Source: Crotophaga sulcirostris | Lineage: Eukaryota; Chordata; Aves; Cuculiformes; Crotophagidae | Direction of reading: 5' to 3' | Length of the DNA stretch: 64,000 bases | NCBI GenBank assembly: GCA_013397455.1 | Contig: VYZB01000144.1 | Span: 598,300-662,299, forward strand | Notes under the pieces: generated by a model | Databases searched by the model: none | Told to the model about the DNA's origin: nothing | Seen by the model: the letters and a program-made list of their open reading frames with translations, nothing else | In this document: positions 35,995 to 59,400 of the stretch, one piece after another | Layout: each line of letters begins with the position of its first letter | Numbering within the stretch: position 1 is the first letter of the stretch | Translations under genes and position numbers: made by a program

Positions 35995-38900
35995 TTATGT
36001 TGCAGGGATCTTTGGCAATCCAAATTCATCCACCAATACACCATCCTGAAAGAAAAAGCAGCAGCAGGTGAACAACTCTCCACCAGCCAGAACATTGCAC
36101 AAAAGTTTCCTTACAATTTCTACAAAGTGATGTATCTGTAATTGTCACTGTGTGACAGCTGGGATCAGAATAAAAGCACCAATGTTCTTACTCACTATGA
36201 AGCTATATTAAAGCCCCAAAAGGAAACATACAGACTTTCTTCTGTTTTTAAGAATAACTATACTAAGAGCTGTAATGATACACCTAAATTTTACTTTCTG
36301 TGTGATAATGTTAGGTAGGAGTTACAAAATGCCATTTTAGCTCTTTAAAATACAATAAAGAGCATTAAGTACACCATATTCTCTCATATATAGCCTCCAA
36401 AATACATAAAACATTTAAGAACATCTTTTTTGTTCAAAATATTAAGGATTCCAAGTATCAAGCAACCAACACAAATAGGATTAATCCAGAAAACAAAAAA
36501 AATGCTTTCAGTGAAGTGGTGGAGTCTCCATCCCTGGAGGTGTTAAAAAAGCATGCAGACATGGCACTTTGGGACATGGTTTAGTAGTCACAGTGGTTTT
36601 GGGCTGACAGTTGGATTGGATGATCTTAGAGGGCTTTTCCAACCTTAATGATTCTATGATTCTATTCTATGATTCAAAGACAAAAGGACTCACTTTATTT
36701 TTCGTATCAGTAGGAGTGACCTCTGGGATGGCTGGAGCAGCTGCAGCTTCATCTAAGTAGGAATTGTCTTCATCAGTGAGAAGCTCATCACCTAACGCAT
36801 CCAGTTCTGAAATTTAATTATGTTGGTTGAAAAATTATGCACAGAATTCCTTTTGCAGAAGAAAGTTTCTCTTAAAGAGAAACAGGATTCATGTTGAATG
36901 CTTACATTCATACACATTTAGCATTTCTTAAGTCATCAGTAAGGAATACACACACAAACACACACAAAATAGAGAACAACTTTTCTTCGCTGCAGCATTC
37001 TATTAGTGTCTCTCACGTTTGTCACATATTTTTCCTACTGCTTTTAAAGGTAATGCAGCTTTTATGTTTTTTTTTTTTAAAAAGTGATTAAAAGTGATAT
37101 ATTATTTTTTTAAACGCATTTAAAATATTTAGCTAATGACATTAAAAATCACTGGATGACTGTATGATGATTTTTACATTACTGAATGTAAAAATCATCC
37201 CCCACCCTCCTCACCTGCTTCCAAGTCATCTTCATCAATCTCTGGTGTTCCGTAGCTACGACTCAGTGCTTCCTGGACTTCATTAGCTTCCTCCATCATA
37301 TCCTCTAACTGATCTTGTATGTCCTGGAAAAAGAAACAATTTCAATAGTTCCACATGTAATAGTTCTAGTTGAATTTATCAGAGCTTAAGCAAATTCAGT
37401 TTAATAATCCCAAAACATAAGGCACTCAAATATCTGTAATGCATAAACATTTTTTGTAGCAGCATTAATACAAGATACATGCATTCAGTACTATAGTGTG
37501 GCCTACAACTACTATTAAAATGATAACAAATGTATCAGGTAGAAAAAGATGAACCTTGAAACAAGATCTCTGCAAAATCAGTTTAAGTATTCCTCAGGGT
37601 AAATTGAAAGCCTCTAATAAATTACCCAGAGTCAAGCATTATATTGAAAGGCAACAGAGTATGAAATCTAGAGAAATTAAATCTACCATCTGGCAAATAA
37701 GCCACAGTATAATTTAGAAGATACTTTAGCATACCTGTTAGCACTGTACTTGGGTACAAGTAAGAAGACAATACTTGCCTAAAGGTTTACAATGCATGCC
37801 ACGTGTGAAAACAGCATAGGAAAGAGAACTTAAAGGAATTCAGCACTGGCACTTGAAAAGAGTTCAAGCACAGCATACTTTCAATTCTCTTTAGACATCT
37901 CAGGGGTGGGGGTTAATGTTTTTTCTGAAGACACGGCCAGGTCTTGCAGACCTCTTAAAATTAAATGTTTGGTTTGTTTCTTTGGGGGGGGGGGGGTGCC
38001 CCTTTAAAAAAAAAAAAAAAAAAAAAAATCAGGTACTACCTGGAACTCAGGGAGCAAAGTACATTGCTAACACGGGGACGAGGGAAAAAGAAGGACAAAA
38101 AAGCCATAGCAAGAATTATTCACCAACATTCACTTCTGTGGAAGTGCAGAGGAAAGTAAGGGAGAAATTAAAGATTAGCCCAGCAAGGAAAACAAAAACA
38201 TCAGTGCAAGAAGGCAAACTTTGTGCAGTCCCAGAGAAATCAAGAAGGAATTATGATGTTGGTCCCATAAAGAAGGGGAGGCAAACTCAGGTGAACTAAA
38301 GCAGCCAGCTTAGCTTTAAGTTACATAGTACACCTGTCACTACTTCAGTATGTTGTTTCTGTTCTATTAAAGCTCTGTTTCTGTTCTGTTCTATTTCTGA
38401 TCTATATATTTAAACTATAGAAGCTCACCTCAATTTGATCAATTTTGACTTGCTTGTAAGCTTTCTTCATTTCTTTCACCCCCAGTTTCATTGCATCAAC
38501 CTAGAACAGAGTGAAAGAACATGCTTGTATCTGATGTACTATACCCAAGTTAAACAAATGTGAGATTAATATATTGGTACCGTTGTCTTTGTATCCTTCA
38601 GTGCCTGAATAGTGTAATTAGCTTGTTCCATATTAAAAGACTGCTGTGACAGATTATCCCGCTGTTGTTCATACCTGTTAAAAACAATGCAAATAATGGC
38701 TTTAAAACACTAGAAAAAATACTTGATTTTTTTTTAAAAATTGAAAAATGATCAACAGTAGTCTAGATATAGGAAGATATTTTTAGATTTATTATAAACA
38801 ATCACAGCAGAAAAAACAGCTTCATAGAAATCTCACCATTACACATTTCTGTGTTGTTAAAGCTGATGAAGCTACTCCTGAACTAAGCTTGCATTTTAAC

Positions 38901-41900
38901 TGCTGGTGATACCACATTAGTATAGGCTTACACAGTAGGTGAGGACACTACAAAAGTTTTAATTGCTAGAGATGTGTGCCATTGCTCAATAATGCAGTAA
39001 GTAGAAGAGATGCAAGTTATGCAAACCACAGCAGCTCTGCAAGGCAGGGAACAGGAGGAGGATAAGGCAGCAAAGGGAAACAACAGCTAAGGCTAACCAA
39101 AAAGAAAAGGGAGACTTAAAAAAATGAAGAAATTATCCTTCTCAAAGCTAAATTTGTATCCAAACGAGAATGTAAAATATGCCAAGTTAAACATAAAAAT
39201 GAAAGCGTAAAAACTAACAATGAGTCCTTCTTTAAAGGTCTGCAAGACAAGGATGATCCAAATACAAAACAGCTTCTGGACAAGGAATGGCTAAATATAT
39301 TACTGTTCAACAAGATGGAGAAGAGATGACTGAGGGATATGATAATAGCCTATTATGGGGGGCCCAATGACTGTAAATAGGGGAACTACCACCAAATAAA
39401 ATTAGCAGGCAGCAGAGTCAAAAAAAGAAAAGAAGAAAAAAATAATAAAAAAACCACAAAAATACCAACCCAACCAAACCAAAAAACCCAACCAAAAAGC
39501 CAAAACCAAGCAGTCCTCCTCACAACATCTAACTACTGCATTCCTTACCGTAGGGTATTTTGGATGGTAAGAGTTCACAAACACTTAACAAGTGCCACCC
39601 TGCTTAAAGAAAACAGTCTTTCGTTAATCCCAAACTGAGAAAAGTTTAAACTCACATTCGCTTCTGCTTTAACACTCTCAACGCTTTCTGCTTCACTGCA
39701 TTCTGAAAGACACAATATTGTTAGATTAGGAAAAATATTTGACTTTACTCTTGTTTATACCATCTAAACCTAGTGTATTGCATTTAAGTTTTCCAAAAGA
39801 TTCCTCAGTTGCTAGTGCAAAGACTTTAACAACAGTCACATTCAGCATTTGTCCTGCATTAATGATTAACTGAATAGGCTTGTATGTAAAGCTACTAATA
39901 GAAAATACTTACAAAATTTCTGGCTTTTGAATTTAATTTTTTTTTGATAAGCAGAACACAAAGTCAAGCCTAGTCCATCAGAACCATCTTTCATCAACAG
40001 ATTTTAACAGTCAGCATCAGACAATACTGCAAAAGGTACTTTAACAATACGGGTTACATTAGACATGTTTATTATTAGATACATTTTGTATGTTCATCCC
40101 CTTTCAAAAATGGGTTCTCCTACTCCCTTTCTGCATAGTACAGATGTTTTTATTTTGGCTGATGAATAAAACAGACTCTCTACCAGACTTAATTCAGGTA
40201 ACGGAAGAAGGGAAGCAAATTACTTCTGACTGAGGAATTATATTACGCTTTGGAAGAAATAAAAACCAAGGAAAACATTGTTCAAAGATGCATGTCTAAG
40301 AGATGCTTCAGAATGAAAACAATCCTGCAGGATGTTTTATCCCATCAGTAGGACAAGATGCAATTCTAAGAACCTGATGAACTGGTTAAACCACGCCGCT
40401 ACATGACAAGAAGCATGAGTCACATCCTCTCATGCTTCAATCTCACAGAAGATTCTTACCTTTGCAGGCCCCTCTCTCATCTTCTTCATTTGATCCTTAT
40501 ACTTCACCAGCTCTGCATCAAGCTTAGCAATTTTCTTATCAATTGACTCAGCTCTACTGTCCACCTTTAATACATGATGGGGAAAACACACACAGAAAAC
40601 ATTCATTAAGGTTTTACTCAGGTACTGGACAATAAAAAGAACAGCCTCAGTTTTATAGTGCTTCTAATCAAATTGTTTCTTTACTCAGTGGTTTTGTAAA
40701 AAGTTTAGTTTGTAGAGAATCCAAAACCAGAACCAGGTGAAACACCTACAAGGAGCACAAGGTTGCAGGAAGTTCTGCTACCATAACATTTTCTCATCAC
40801 TTTGAGGTGCTCCCTTGCTCATCCACTCAAGTCAGAGTTTTATTCAGGAATTACTGATAACGTACAGTGTCAGGGACTAAACTGGAATGGAAAAACAGAA
40901 GTGTACCATGCTGGCAGGTAAGGGGGCAATGCAAAAATGGTCAGGGATGTGTTCAGTAAGGCTAGAGGTTTATTCTTGGTGGGCATTAGTCTTCAGAATG
41001 ATACCTGGATTACTAATTACGCTTAAGAAGCCCAGACTTAATTTTTTCAACGGTGCTTAACTTCTTTGTCGCTTCCTGCAAAGGGAGCCAGGACGCTGCA
41101 GTTCCACTTGGTAGCGACTCTGAACTCTTACTACACTTTTGTTCCATATCCCAGCAGTAGTTGTGTAGCTCAGTAAGAGACCCACAGTCGTCAATCCTAA
41201 CAGCCCTGGAGCAAGGCGTATCACAGAGCTGTCATTATGGAAATTAATTACATCACCAAGCACGGGTACAGATCATTCTAACAGCATACACAAATTCATA
41301 TAAAAAAACCAAAGCAAGCCTCCTTAATGTGAACCAACTATCACAGCATTTTCTCTGGAAACAACAAAATAAAGCTTTTTGACATCCAAGGAGCCTCTCT
41401 AGGGATTAGAATATAATGACATTCCAATTATAGCGTGAGACCAATCAGTGTAAATTTATAATTCTGACTTGCTTATAGTGTAGCTAAACATGTATAATTA
41501 TGTGGATTTTCATTCTCATGTCTCAATGATCCTTTTAAATCTCTGCTCTATGACAGCAACGTGCATTTGCCAGAGGCATCCTAGGCAGAATATTTGATAT
41601 GAGCACTCCACACAAGACCTTAAAGTGCCTGGGCACAGCTGGCATTAAAAGAAATTGTATTAAGCTTTCTATTATGCCAAATGTTTTACTAATAACAAGA
41701 AAAATAGATATTTGCAATTTAAAGACTCTTGTAGGTTCTAAGTGTAGCACCTCGTCAAGATCCTCATCAGCTAAAAGCATCTTTGAGGTCAGCCTCCCTC
41801 ACAGGGGAAAAACAGTTATGTAGTTTATTTATACAATGATTCTTTTAGGCAGTCCTAGCAGGAAATGGAGACAGATCCTCTTACATTAACTACATAAAAA

Positions 41901-44900
41901 TTTTACACACACACACAACATAGGACTTCAGCTTTTAAAAATGAGAACAGATGGAAGAGGGGAGAACAGACTTAAATTAACCAAAAGAAAACTAGACTGT
42001 GTATTAGAACTTGAAGAGCTGCTTTTATTATTCATAAATAAGGCTTACCAAGGTACATTTTGTTGCTGCAGAAGGGACCCAGTCTAAACAAAAGGAAGTA
42101 ATCTGTATTTCAATTTAAAAAATCACAAATAAGTCTGAATTTTAACATTGTTGTCACAACTGTAAGCCTTTTGTTCCTGTGTTTCCCACTTACTACTCTG
42201 AAAAAACATAAATTTTGAGTGTTTTTTCAAAGAAGTAAAAACAATACCAGTGTCACAGTTCCTGATGCATCCTTCCTCCTACCAGCCTCATGACAGCTTT
42301 GAGTCATCTGACTCACTCAGCCAGCAAAGATAAAAAAAGTCTGCCACTTAGTGCAACATCCAGGCAAGCACAGCAGGCGTGGCCAGAGAGCTAGCAGAAA
42401 CTGGAAGGCAAAGAGCAGGAACATACGTGTGGAGTAAGTAGGGAGACAGGAGGGCATCACACAGCCAGCTGGGAAACTGAACAGTAACCAGCCATCCAAG
42501 AATCATAGAACCATAGAATGGGTTGGGTTGGAAGGGACCTGAAAGATCATCCAGTTCCACCCCCCCTGCCATGGGCAGGGACCCCTCCCACCAGCCCAGG
42601 CTGCTCCAGGCCCCATCCAACCTGGCCTTGAACACCTCCAGGGAGAGGGCAGCCACAGCTTCCCTGGGCAACCTGTGCCAGGGCCTCACCACCTTCACAG
42701 TGAAGAATTTCTTCCTAATGTCTAATCTAAATCTTCCTCCTTCCAGTTTAAAGTCATTCCCCCTCGTCCTGTCACTACTTGCCCTTGCAAAAAGTCCCTC
42801 CCCAGCTTTCTTGTAGGCCCCCTTCGGATACTGGAAGGCTGCTATGAGGTCTCCCTGGAGCCTTCTCTTCTCCAGGCTGAACAACCCCAACTCTCTCAGC
42901 CTGTTTTCACAACAGAGGTGCTCCAGCCCTCTGATCATCTTCATAGCCCTCTTCTGGACCCGTTCCAACAGTTCCATATCCTTCTTTTGTTGGGGATTCC
43001 AGAACTGGGCTCACCAGAGCAGAGCAGAGGCAGAGAAACACCTCTCTCGCCCTGCTTTTGATGCAGCCCAGGACAGGGTTGACCTTCTGGGCTGTGAGCA
43101 CATATTGATGGCTCATGTCGAGAAAAGTAGGGAGAAGTGCTTCCTGGGCTTCAGTAAACATTTCAGATTAGCCATCCCACAGAACCAGCTCTTTAAATGC
43201 AAAAGTCTTGAATTGTTTAGAGATCTTAAAGTGATGCTTGTTGTCTTACACAGAAAAAGTGTATTGTGTGCTGATCTCAATGGGTTCAGTTAAACTAGTT
43301 TTGCATATACAGGAAAGAATATCCAAAACATAGGCAAAATTACAGCCTAAGAGTTGTCTACATTTTTAGCAAATGGTAACTGTGAAGATTAATTCTTCCT
43401 TACAAAATACAATAATTCCTTACTGCCATTTAATGGCTAATTACCACTGAAATAACATGGTAAGGGATTTTACAAAGCAAACTGACTCTTTCAAATGGAA
43501 CAATGAAATGTGCCTAAGATTCAAGACAACACAGAAGTGCTGTGTCTTGAAGAGATTAATTTAACATGGTAAAGAAACAGTGCAAGTTTTTTTGAATCTT
43601 ACATAGCTCTCTTTGATAATAACGCATATGCAATTTAAGAATAAAAACTAATGGCATCTCTAGTCCTTTAGCAGGACCTGTACTAAAGACTTTGCTGTTG
43701 TGAAAATGAACTCAAAATACAGCAAGTCTCTCATTAATCAGATAAATTACTTCAGGTAAATTGTCACAAAAAGTTAATCCATAAATTTTGAACTTGTAAA
43801 AGGAAGTATGTTTCTCCCCATGCTTATTAATATATAGAACTCTCTTTAACTTTAGTTCCATCCACAAAGATGTCACAACAGGGCAAAAAGCTCACATGGA
43901 GCTCAGTAATGACAACAATGATTTATAGACTTCCTCATGCCAAAGAGCTGAGCTTGGAGCCAGCCCTTCACCTCTCAAGAGTTTACCAACACAGGCTCTT
44001 GATTTCATCTTAAAAACCACCCTGTAACTCAGCATTTGTTGATAAAGTCATAACTAAATAAGATAAACCTGAAACTCTGCTTTTCAGTTAAGCTGCTAAT
44101 TTGTATAGCCAATTTTTTAGAGAATGTAATCACAAACAACCAGAAGACAATCAAAACTGCATGAAGCTCCTGGTGGGTGGTACTGACGACCACTTGTTTG
44201 GGGAAAAATCTTAAAATTCTGGTGTTGTCATTCAAAGCAGCTGTTTAAATTACACTTTTATGTACCCCAAAACTCCACAGGCAGGGATTGAAAAAGCTCT
44301 TAGTAGGCAACAGCCTGCTGGCATATCTAAATTGTGCTTTGATTTGCCTCAACATTAGAAAATGAACTTTGACTTGGAACCAGCAAAACCAGCCCTGAAA
44401 AATGTAACGGATTAATACAGATTTGGTTGTTATGATGGAAAGCTCTCCTGGTCTTCAGCTTACATTGCCAAAATTGTAAATTTAATTATCAATAACAGTA
44501 TCGCAGGTAGATTTTGGAGTTCTAGCCATCCACTGAAGCACTTACAGGTAACAATGGGAAAGCTACTCCTGGTTTTCAAACTCGTTTTATTTACTGTTCT
44601 AGCTAAACATAGTTGGAGCTGTGTTTGGGCTTAATACTGCTAAAAAGCCATACAGATTCTTTGTGAGTAAAATAATGCACTGGGAAAAACACAATGATGA
44701 CTTCTCTCTCCATCCCAGATACTGGCAGCCGCATGAGACTGATGTGCGTGGGTTTGTGGAGGTAGCAGTGACAAATATTAGGTATTTAACTCAGAGAGTC
44801 TCTTCACCAGGTAGCAAACTATGTCTTACGGAAGGAAAATAGTGACTTTTACCACAGAAAGCTTTTGTTGTCAGGTTCTGGTGATAATGATTAGTTAACC

Positions 44901-46416
44901 CCCATTTATACTACAACCATTACTGACTTTTCACCTGACTTTGTTAACCACCAAGACAAATATTCAAGACCTCTGTGTTCTTTCTTCACCTTTTAAAATT
45001 AGTTTACAACAGAAGGAGCTCTAAAAGCATATCGCAGTTTTCTTCACAAACTTAACGGCCAAAAGTTGACTATAAAATTACAAGACTAACCTTCTTAAAA
45101 CTCTTCCTTAGCCTTCTTTTCAGGCCGGACAACCTTACAAGAGCTGGAAAGCGTTCTACCACATGTTCCCTCAGCATTTCTTATTTGGTCTGGGCTTGCT
45201 TAACTATCCAACTGCACACACCTTTGCCACGGACCATACAGCAAGCTCGTCTGCAGTAGATGGAACAACCTTGCTCCTGTCCCTGCCTTCCCACAACTTG
45301 GTATGGTAGGAGTCAGCTAGTGCGATCAGAGCAGTGACGTCCTCAGATGGAAATACTGAAGATATCCATGGGGATGTAAGGAGAGTCAGGCCCTAAATGC
45401 ACATTTCATGCATCTGTTTAGGAATGTGTTCCTAGGTACAGGGAACAAATGCAGGCATGGGTGTACACACGTACCAGTGACCCTGCAGAGGGATCCGGAC
45501 AAATTGGAGAGCTGGGCAATCACCAACCACATGAAATTTAACAAGGGCAAGTGCTGGATTTTGCACCTGGGACGCGGCAACTCTGGATACACGTACAGAC
45601 TGGGAAGTGAGAGGCTGGAGAGCAGCCCTGTGGAGAGGGACCCGGGGGTTCTGGTTGGCAGCAAGTTGAACATGAGCAAACAGTGTACCCTGGCAGCCCA
45701 GAGGGCCAACTGTGTCCTGGGGAGCCCCTAGCACAGCATCGCTGGCCGGATGGTTGTCCTGCTTTGCTCCGCACTGGTGTGGCCCCACTTCAAGTGGTGG
45801 GTGCGGTTTTGGGGTGCCACAGTATAAAAACGTTACGAAGCTACTGGAGAGTGCCCAGAGGAGGCCACAAAGCTGGTGAAGGGTCCAGAGGGGAAGCTGT
45901 GAGAGGGGAGGCTGAGGTCACTGGGTCTGTTCAGCCTGGAGGAGACTGAGAGGGGACCTCATGGCAGCCCACAGCTCCCTCACAGCGGGAGGAGGAGGAG
46001 CAGGCGCTGATCTCTTCCCTCTGGTGACCAATGGCAGGGCCCGAGGGAAGGGCAGGGAGCTGTGCCAGTGCAGGGTCGGGTTGGACATTGGGAAGAGGTT
46101 CTTCCCCCAGCGGGTGGTGGAGCCCTGGAGCAGCAGCCCAGGGCAGCAGTCACAGTTTGGCAATGTTCGTTTGGCCAAAGCCCTCAGACACACGGTGTGA
46201 GCGCTGGGGCTGTACACCGGCACCGCCCCCGCAGCCGGGGCAGGCGATGACACACGCGCAGCTCCCACCCCCACCCGGCCGAGGGGGGCACGGCCCGCGG
46301 CGCTGCCGCAGCCCCGGAGCGAGGCCCGGTGCGCCGGGGGCACTCACCGTGCCGATGCAGTCGGTGAGGCTGGGCGGAGGCGCCTTGGGCTTCGCTTTGC
46401 CGAAGAATCGGTTCAT
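35995..46416 (-). CDS. CHMP5: CHMP5 (Vps60/SNF7DC2), ESCRT-III-associated subunit, complete
   Basis: Eight coding exons: 46416-46348, 40564-40460, 39702-39656, 38674-38581, 38500-38429, 37323-37215, 36806-36694, 36045-35995 (stop TAA). They give 219 codons, equal to the human protein. The N-terminus [20 protein letters not shown] is the family signature. Residues 24-95 form a basic helical hairpin ([35 protein letters not shown]), followed by further helices ([20 protein letters not shown]). The acidic C-terminal half has [32 protein letters not shown] and the end [16 protein letters not shown], which binds LIP5/VTA1 in other species. The product acts with ESCRT-III and VPS4 in late-endosome sorting, multivesicular body formation and abscission. 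All splice sites are GT-AG; intron 4 uses the weaker donor GTACCA. Only conservative changes from human are visible. Confidence 0.98.
36510..36676 (+). mobile_element. CR1 LINE 3'-end fragment
   Basis: Plus-strand tail of a CR1 subfamily that ends in ATGATTCTATGATTCTATTC. It includes GGTGGAGTCTCCATCCCTGG and GATGATCTTAGAGGGCTTTT. It ends just 18 bp before exon 7 of CHMP5, so its insertion is very close to the splice donor. Confidence 0.88.
37984..38029 (+). repeat. G12 and A24 homopolymer runs
   Basis: A run of G followed, after TGCCCCTTT, by a run of about 24 A, in CHMP5 intron 5. The overlapping open frame at 37916-38299 owes its length to these runs and has no recognisable homology. Confidence 0.85.
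39290..39430 (+). mobile_element. ancient CR1-like LINE relic
   Basis: Segments AGATGACTGAGGGATATGAT and CCAAATAAAATTAGCAGGCA resemble the conserved 3' region of old amniote CR1/L3-type elements (…GATGACTGAGGG… …AAATGAAATTAATAGGCAGC…). It is highly diverged, in CHMP5 intron 3, and based on remembered consensus only. Confidence 0.55.
42500..43125 (-). mobile_element. CR1 LINE, 5'-truncated
   Basis: The left edge is GAATCATAGAACCATAGAAT, the reverse tail. The minus strand encodes [40 protein letters not shown] and [20 protein letters not shown], one of the better preserved CR1 3' regions here. There is a small internal deletion near 43010. Confidence 0.93.
45474..46212 (+). mobile_element. CR1 LINE fragment in CHMP5 intron 1, lacking the 3' tail
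   Basis: Plus-strand CR1 ([59 protein letters not shown]) continuing to CCTCAGACACACGGTGTGAG. Its last ~310 bp are the inverted near-twin of 33279-33600. It stops abruptly at GCGCTGGGGCTG without the ATTCTATGATTCT tail. Confidence 0.9.
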
Positions 46417-46730
46417 GGCGGCGGCTCAGGCTCGGCCCCGGCCCCCGCGACAACAGCCGCTGTCCCCGCCGACCCGGAACCGCACGGACAGCCCGGCCCG
46501 GCCCCGCCCCCGAGGCGTGTCCGCAGTGAGGGCGGAAGCACTGGCACAGCGGCTTCGCCAGGCACTTCCGCTCTGCTCCAGCGGCCGCCGGCTGCCATTG
46601 GCCAGCTGGGGCCGCGCGCAGGCAGAGCGGGGGCGCGGTCTCCCGCGGGGCGTTCGGTGCGGCCGGGCGCGCCTCGCTGGGGGTGCGCCAGCTTCCTGCT
46701 CAAAAGCGCCCTCGCCGCACAGAAAAACAC
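46213..46730 (-). promoter_or_regulatory. CHMP5: CpG-island promoter of CHMP5
   Basis: Extremely CpG-rich sequence from just inside intron 1 through exon 1 and about 300 bp upstream of the ATG. No TATA box. ETS-like GCGGAAG/CTTCCGC motifs occur around 46529 and 46567. Open frames across it on both strands are compositional. Confidence 0.75.
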
Positions 46731-46882
46731 CTTTTCGGTTCCACCAGTATTGACGCTTACTTTCTAATACGAAAAAGTCACAGCCGTAGATCCTTCCCCG
46801 TGGGATCAGATCATCCGATCTGCTGAAAAGTAACACCACGAAAGCACGTGAAACAGAAGCGTATTTTCTTTGTAATACTGCA

Positions 46883-46892
46883 TTTATTTATT
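46883..46892 (-). terminator. FH: overlapping FH polyadenylation signals
   Basis: Two overlapping AATAAA hexamers on the minus strand (46888-46883 and 46892-46887) lie only about 35-45 nt after the FH stop codon at 46925. This predicts an unusually short 3' UTR of roughly 60 nt. Confidence 0.75.
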
Positions 46893-46924
46893 TATGTTAA
46901 GAACACTTTTTCTTTGTACAGGAG

Positions 46925-57815
<10,891 letters not shown>

Positions 57816-58959
57816 CTATGGAAAAGGAAAAAAATATATTTCAAGCATCAGTAAATGGCACATCTTTTTTTGAATGCAGATACAGTTAAGAAAAAATACA
57901 CAAGAAGGGGAAAAAATTAAACAAAGACATGTAGTGAGACATGGGCACTTTTCTAATTATATCTTCAAAGTTAAGACATTTTTCTAGTTTGAACATCTGC
58001 CTCACGGAAAGTCACAACTACTAACATTGGGTTAGCCTAGCAGACCCAGTGGTGACAGGCAGCACTGAAGACCTTGGCTGCTCTCTTTATGAAACACACC
58101 CCTGTGACAAAAGACTTGTTTCTTCTTTTTGAAGAATTAGTAACTTATCATACAATTTACAGAATTGGTGTTTTGTTAAAACCAGATTGATGAACAAGCA
58201 TGGTAAGAATCCAGGTGGTACCCACTCAGGCAACAGACCTGTAACACTTGAAATCCACACTGCATATGGAACAGAAGTAAAATACTGGAAGAGAACAACT
58301 GACTAATTCAGTACTCAGTTACTGACAATTAATTATCTTCTTAAGCCTAATAAACCAGGAACACAGTTGTGCTAACTGAAAAAGCTGTATAACACAAAGA
58401 AACTGCATCTAGGAATATTTTGTGCCATGGTTACATAAGGTAGTATTTCTGTATCACATGTATACCTGGCATGCTTTATTATCTAACACAGCCAGAGGTA
58501 AATTAATTTTAGCTGACATACACCAACTAAAAAGTAATTTTTTAGTTTTTGTGAAACAACCCATTAATCTGTGATGATGTGATTACATTCACATGCAGCT
58601 CTACAAAGTTTATGGAACTGGGCAGGAAACTGGAGCAGTTTACTCTTCCTCTTCCCGTGCCTTGGTCAACGAAATCCCAATTTTCTGCGAAACAAGTGTT
58701 AATCCTTCCCCAGAAGAGAAGATGACCTTCTTGCAGAGTCTTCAGGAAGGGGAAGAAGTCTTTTTTAATTATTAATCATAGTCAGTAAAACAATCCCAGC
58801 TCCATAGGAAGGGTATGTACATATACAATGCCAGGCTCTGACCTCACGATGACCCTCAAGGGTGACTACTTGGGATAGCTCTATCAGAGAATTAAATCAC
58901 TGTTGCAGTGCGGCAAAAGAAGAAAAGGAGATGTTAGAAATGATTTTTAAAAAGTACAG

Positions 58960-59400
58960 GATACAAGAAGTAACATCACTGTGCCAGCATGGTTCGTCTA
59001 CATTCTGAAGTCTCTGTGCAGATTTGGTTCTCTTATCTCAAAAAGCATATTATTGGAAACAGTTCAAAGATTGGCAATGAGGCTGATGGAACGTAAGGAA
59101 CAGCTTTCTTAAGACAAGAGGATTTTTCATTCAGAAAAGAGACAACTTGCAGTTTGATGGAAAACTGAGGTCAATAAAAGCACTGGTAGAATGGTTATGG
59201 TTATTAACTACTCATTGCCTCTTCCAATACAAAAACAGGAGCCACAACATTAGGCTAGTAGGAGTCAGGCTCCAAGCAAGGAAAAGGAAGTAGTTTTTCA
59301 CACTAGTAGCAGACTAACGAAACTCCTTGCCAGCTGATCCTGCGGATGCAAGAAGTCCACCCAAGTTCACGGAAGGTAAGATCAGCACTCAGAAGAAAGA
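58960..59400 (+). mobile_element. ancient CR1-like LINE relic
   Basis: Diverged blocks in the order of old amniote CR1/L3-type 3' ends: CAGTTCAAAGATTGGCAATG, GGAACAGCTTTCTTAAGACA, TTTTTCATTCAGAAAAGAGA, GTAGTTTTTCACACTAGTAG, AAACTCCTTGCCAGCTGATC. Much older than the other CR1 copies. Assigned from remembered consensus. Confidence 0.6.

Larger units (their letters stand above)
40565..46347 (-). other. CHMP5: CHMP5 intron 1
   Basis: A 5.8 kb intron after MNRFFG...CIGT. It contains CR1 copies at 42500-43125 (minus) and 45474-46212 (plus), the latter ending about 135 bp from exon 1. The 43130-45470 interval has ordinary composition. The open frame at 44621-44842 there has no recognised homology. 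Confidence 0.85.

Noticed and set aside
37916..38299. 127-codon open frame in CHMP5 intron 5
   Set aside because: Built around poly-G and poly-A runs, with no recognisable domain or splice context.
44621..44842. 73-codon open frame in CHMP5 intron 1
   Set aside because: No recognisable homology; length is within chance for this composition.
46031..46839. Long GC-rich open frames on both strands near CHMP5 exon 1
   Set aside because: CR1 sequence fused to CpG-island sequence. Only the minus-strand MNRFFGKAK exon is supported.
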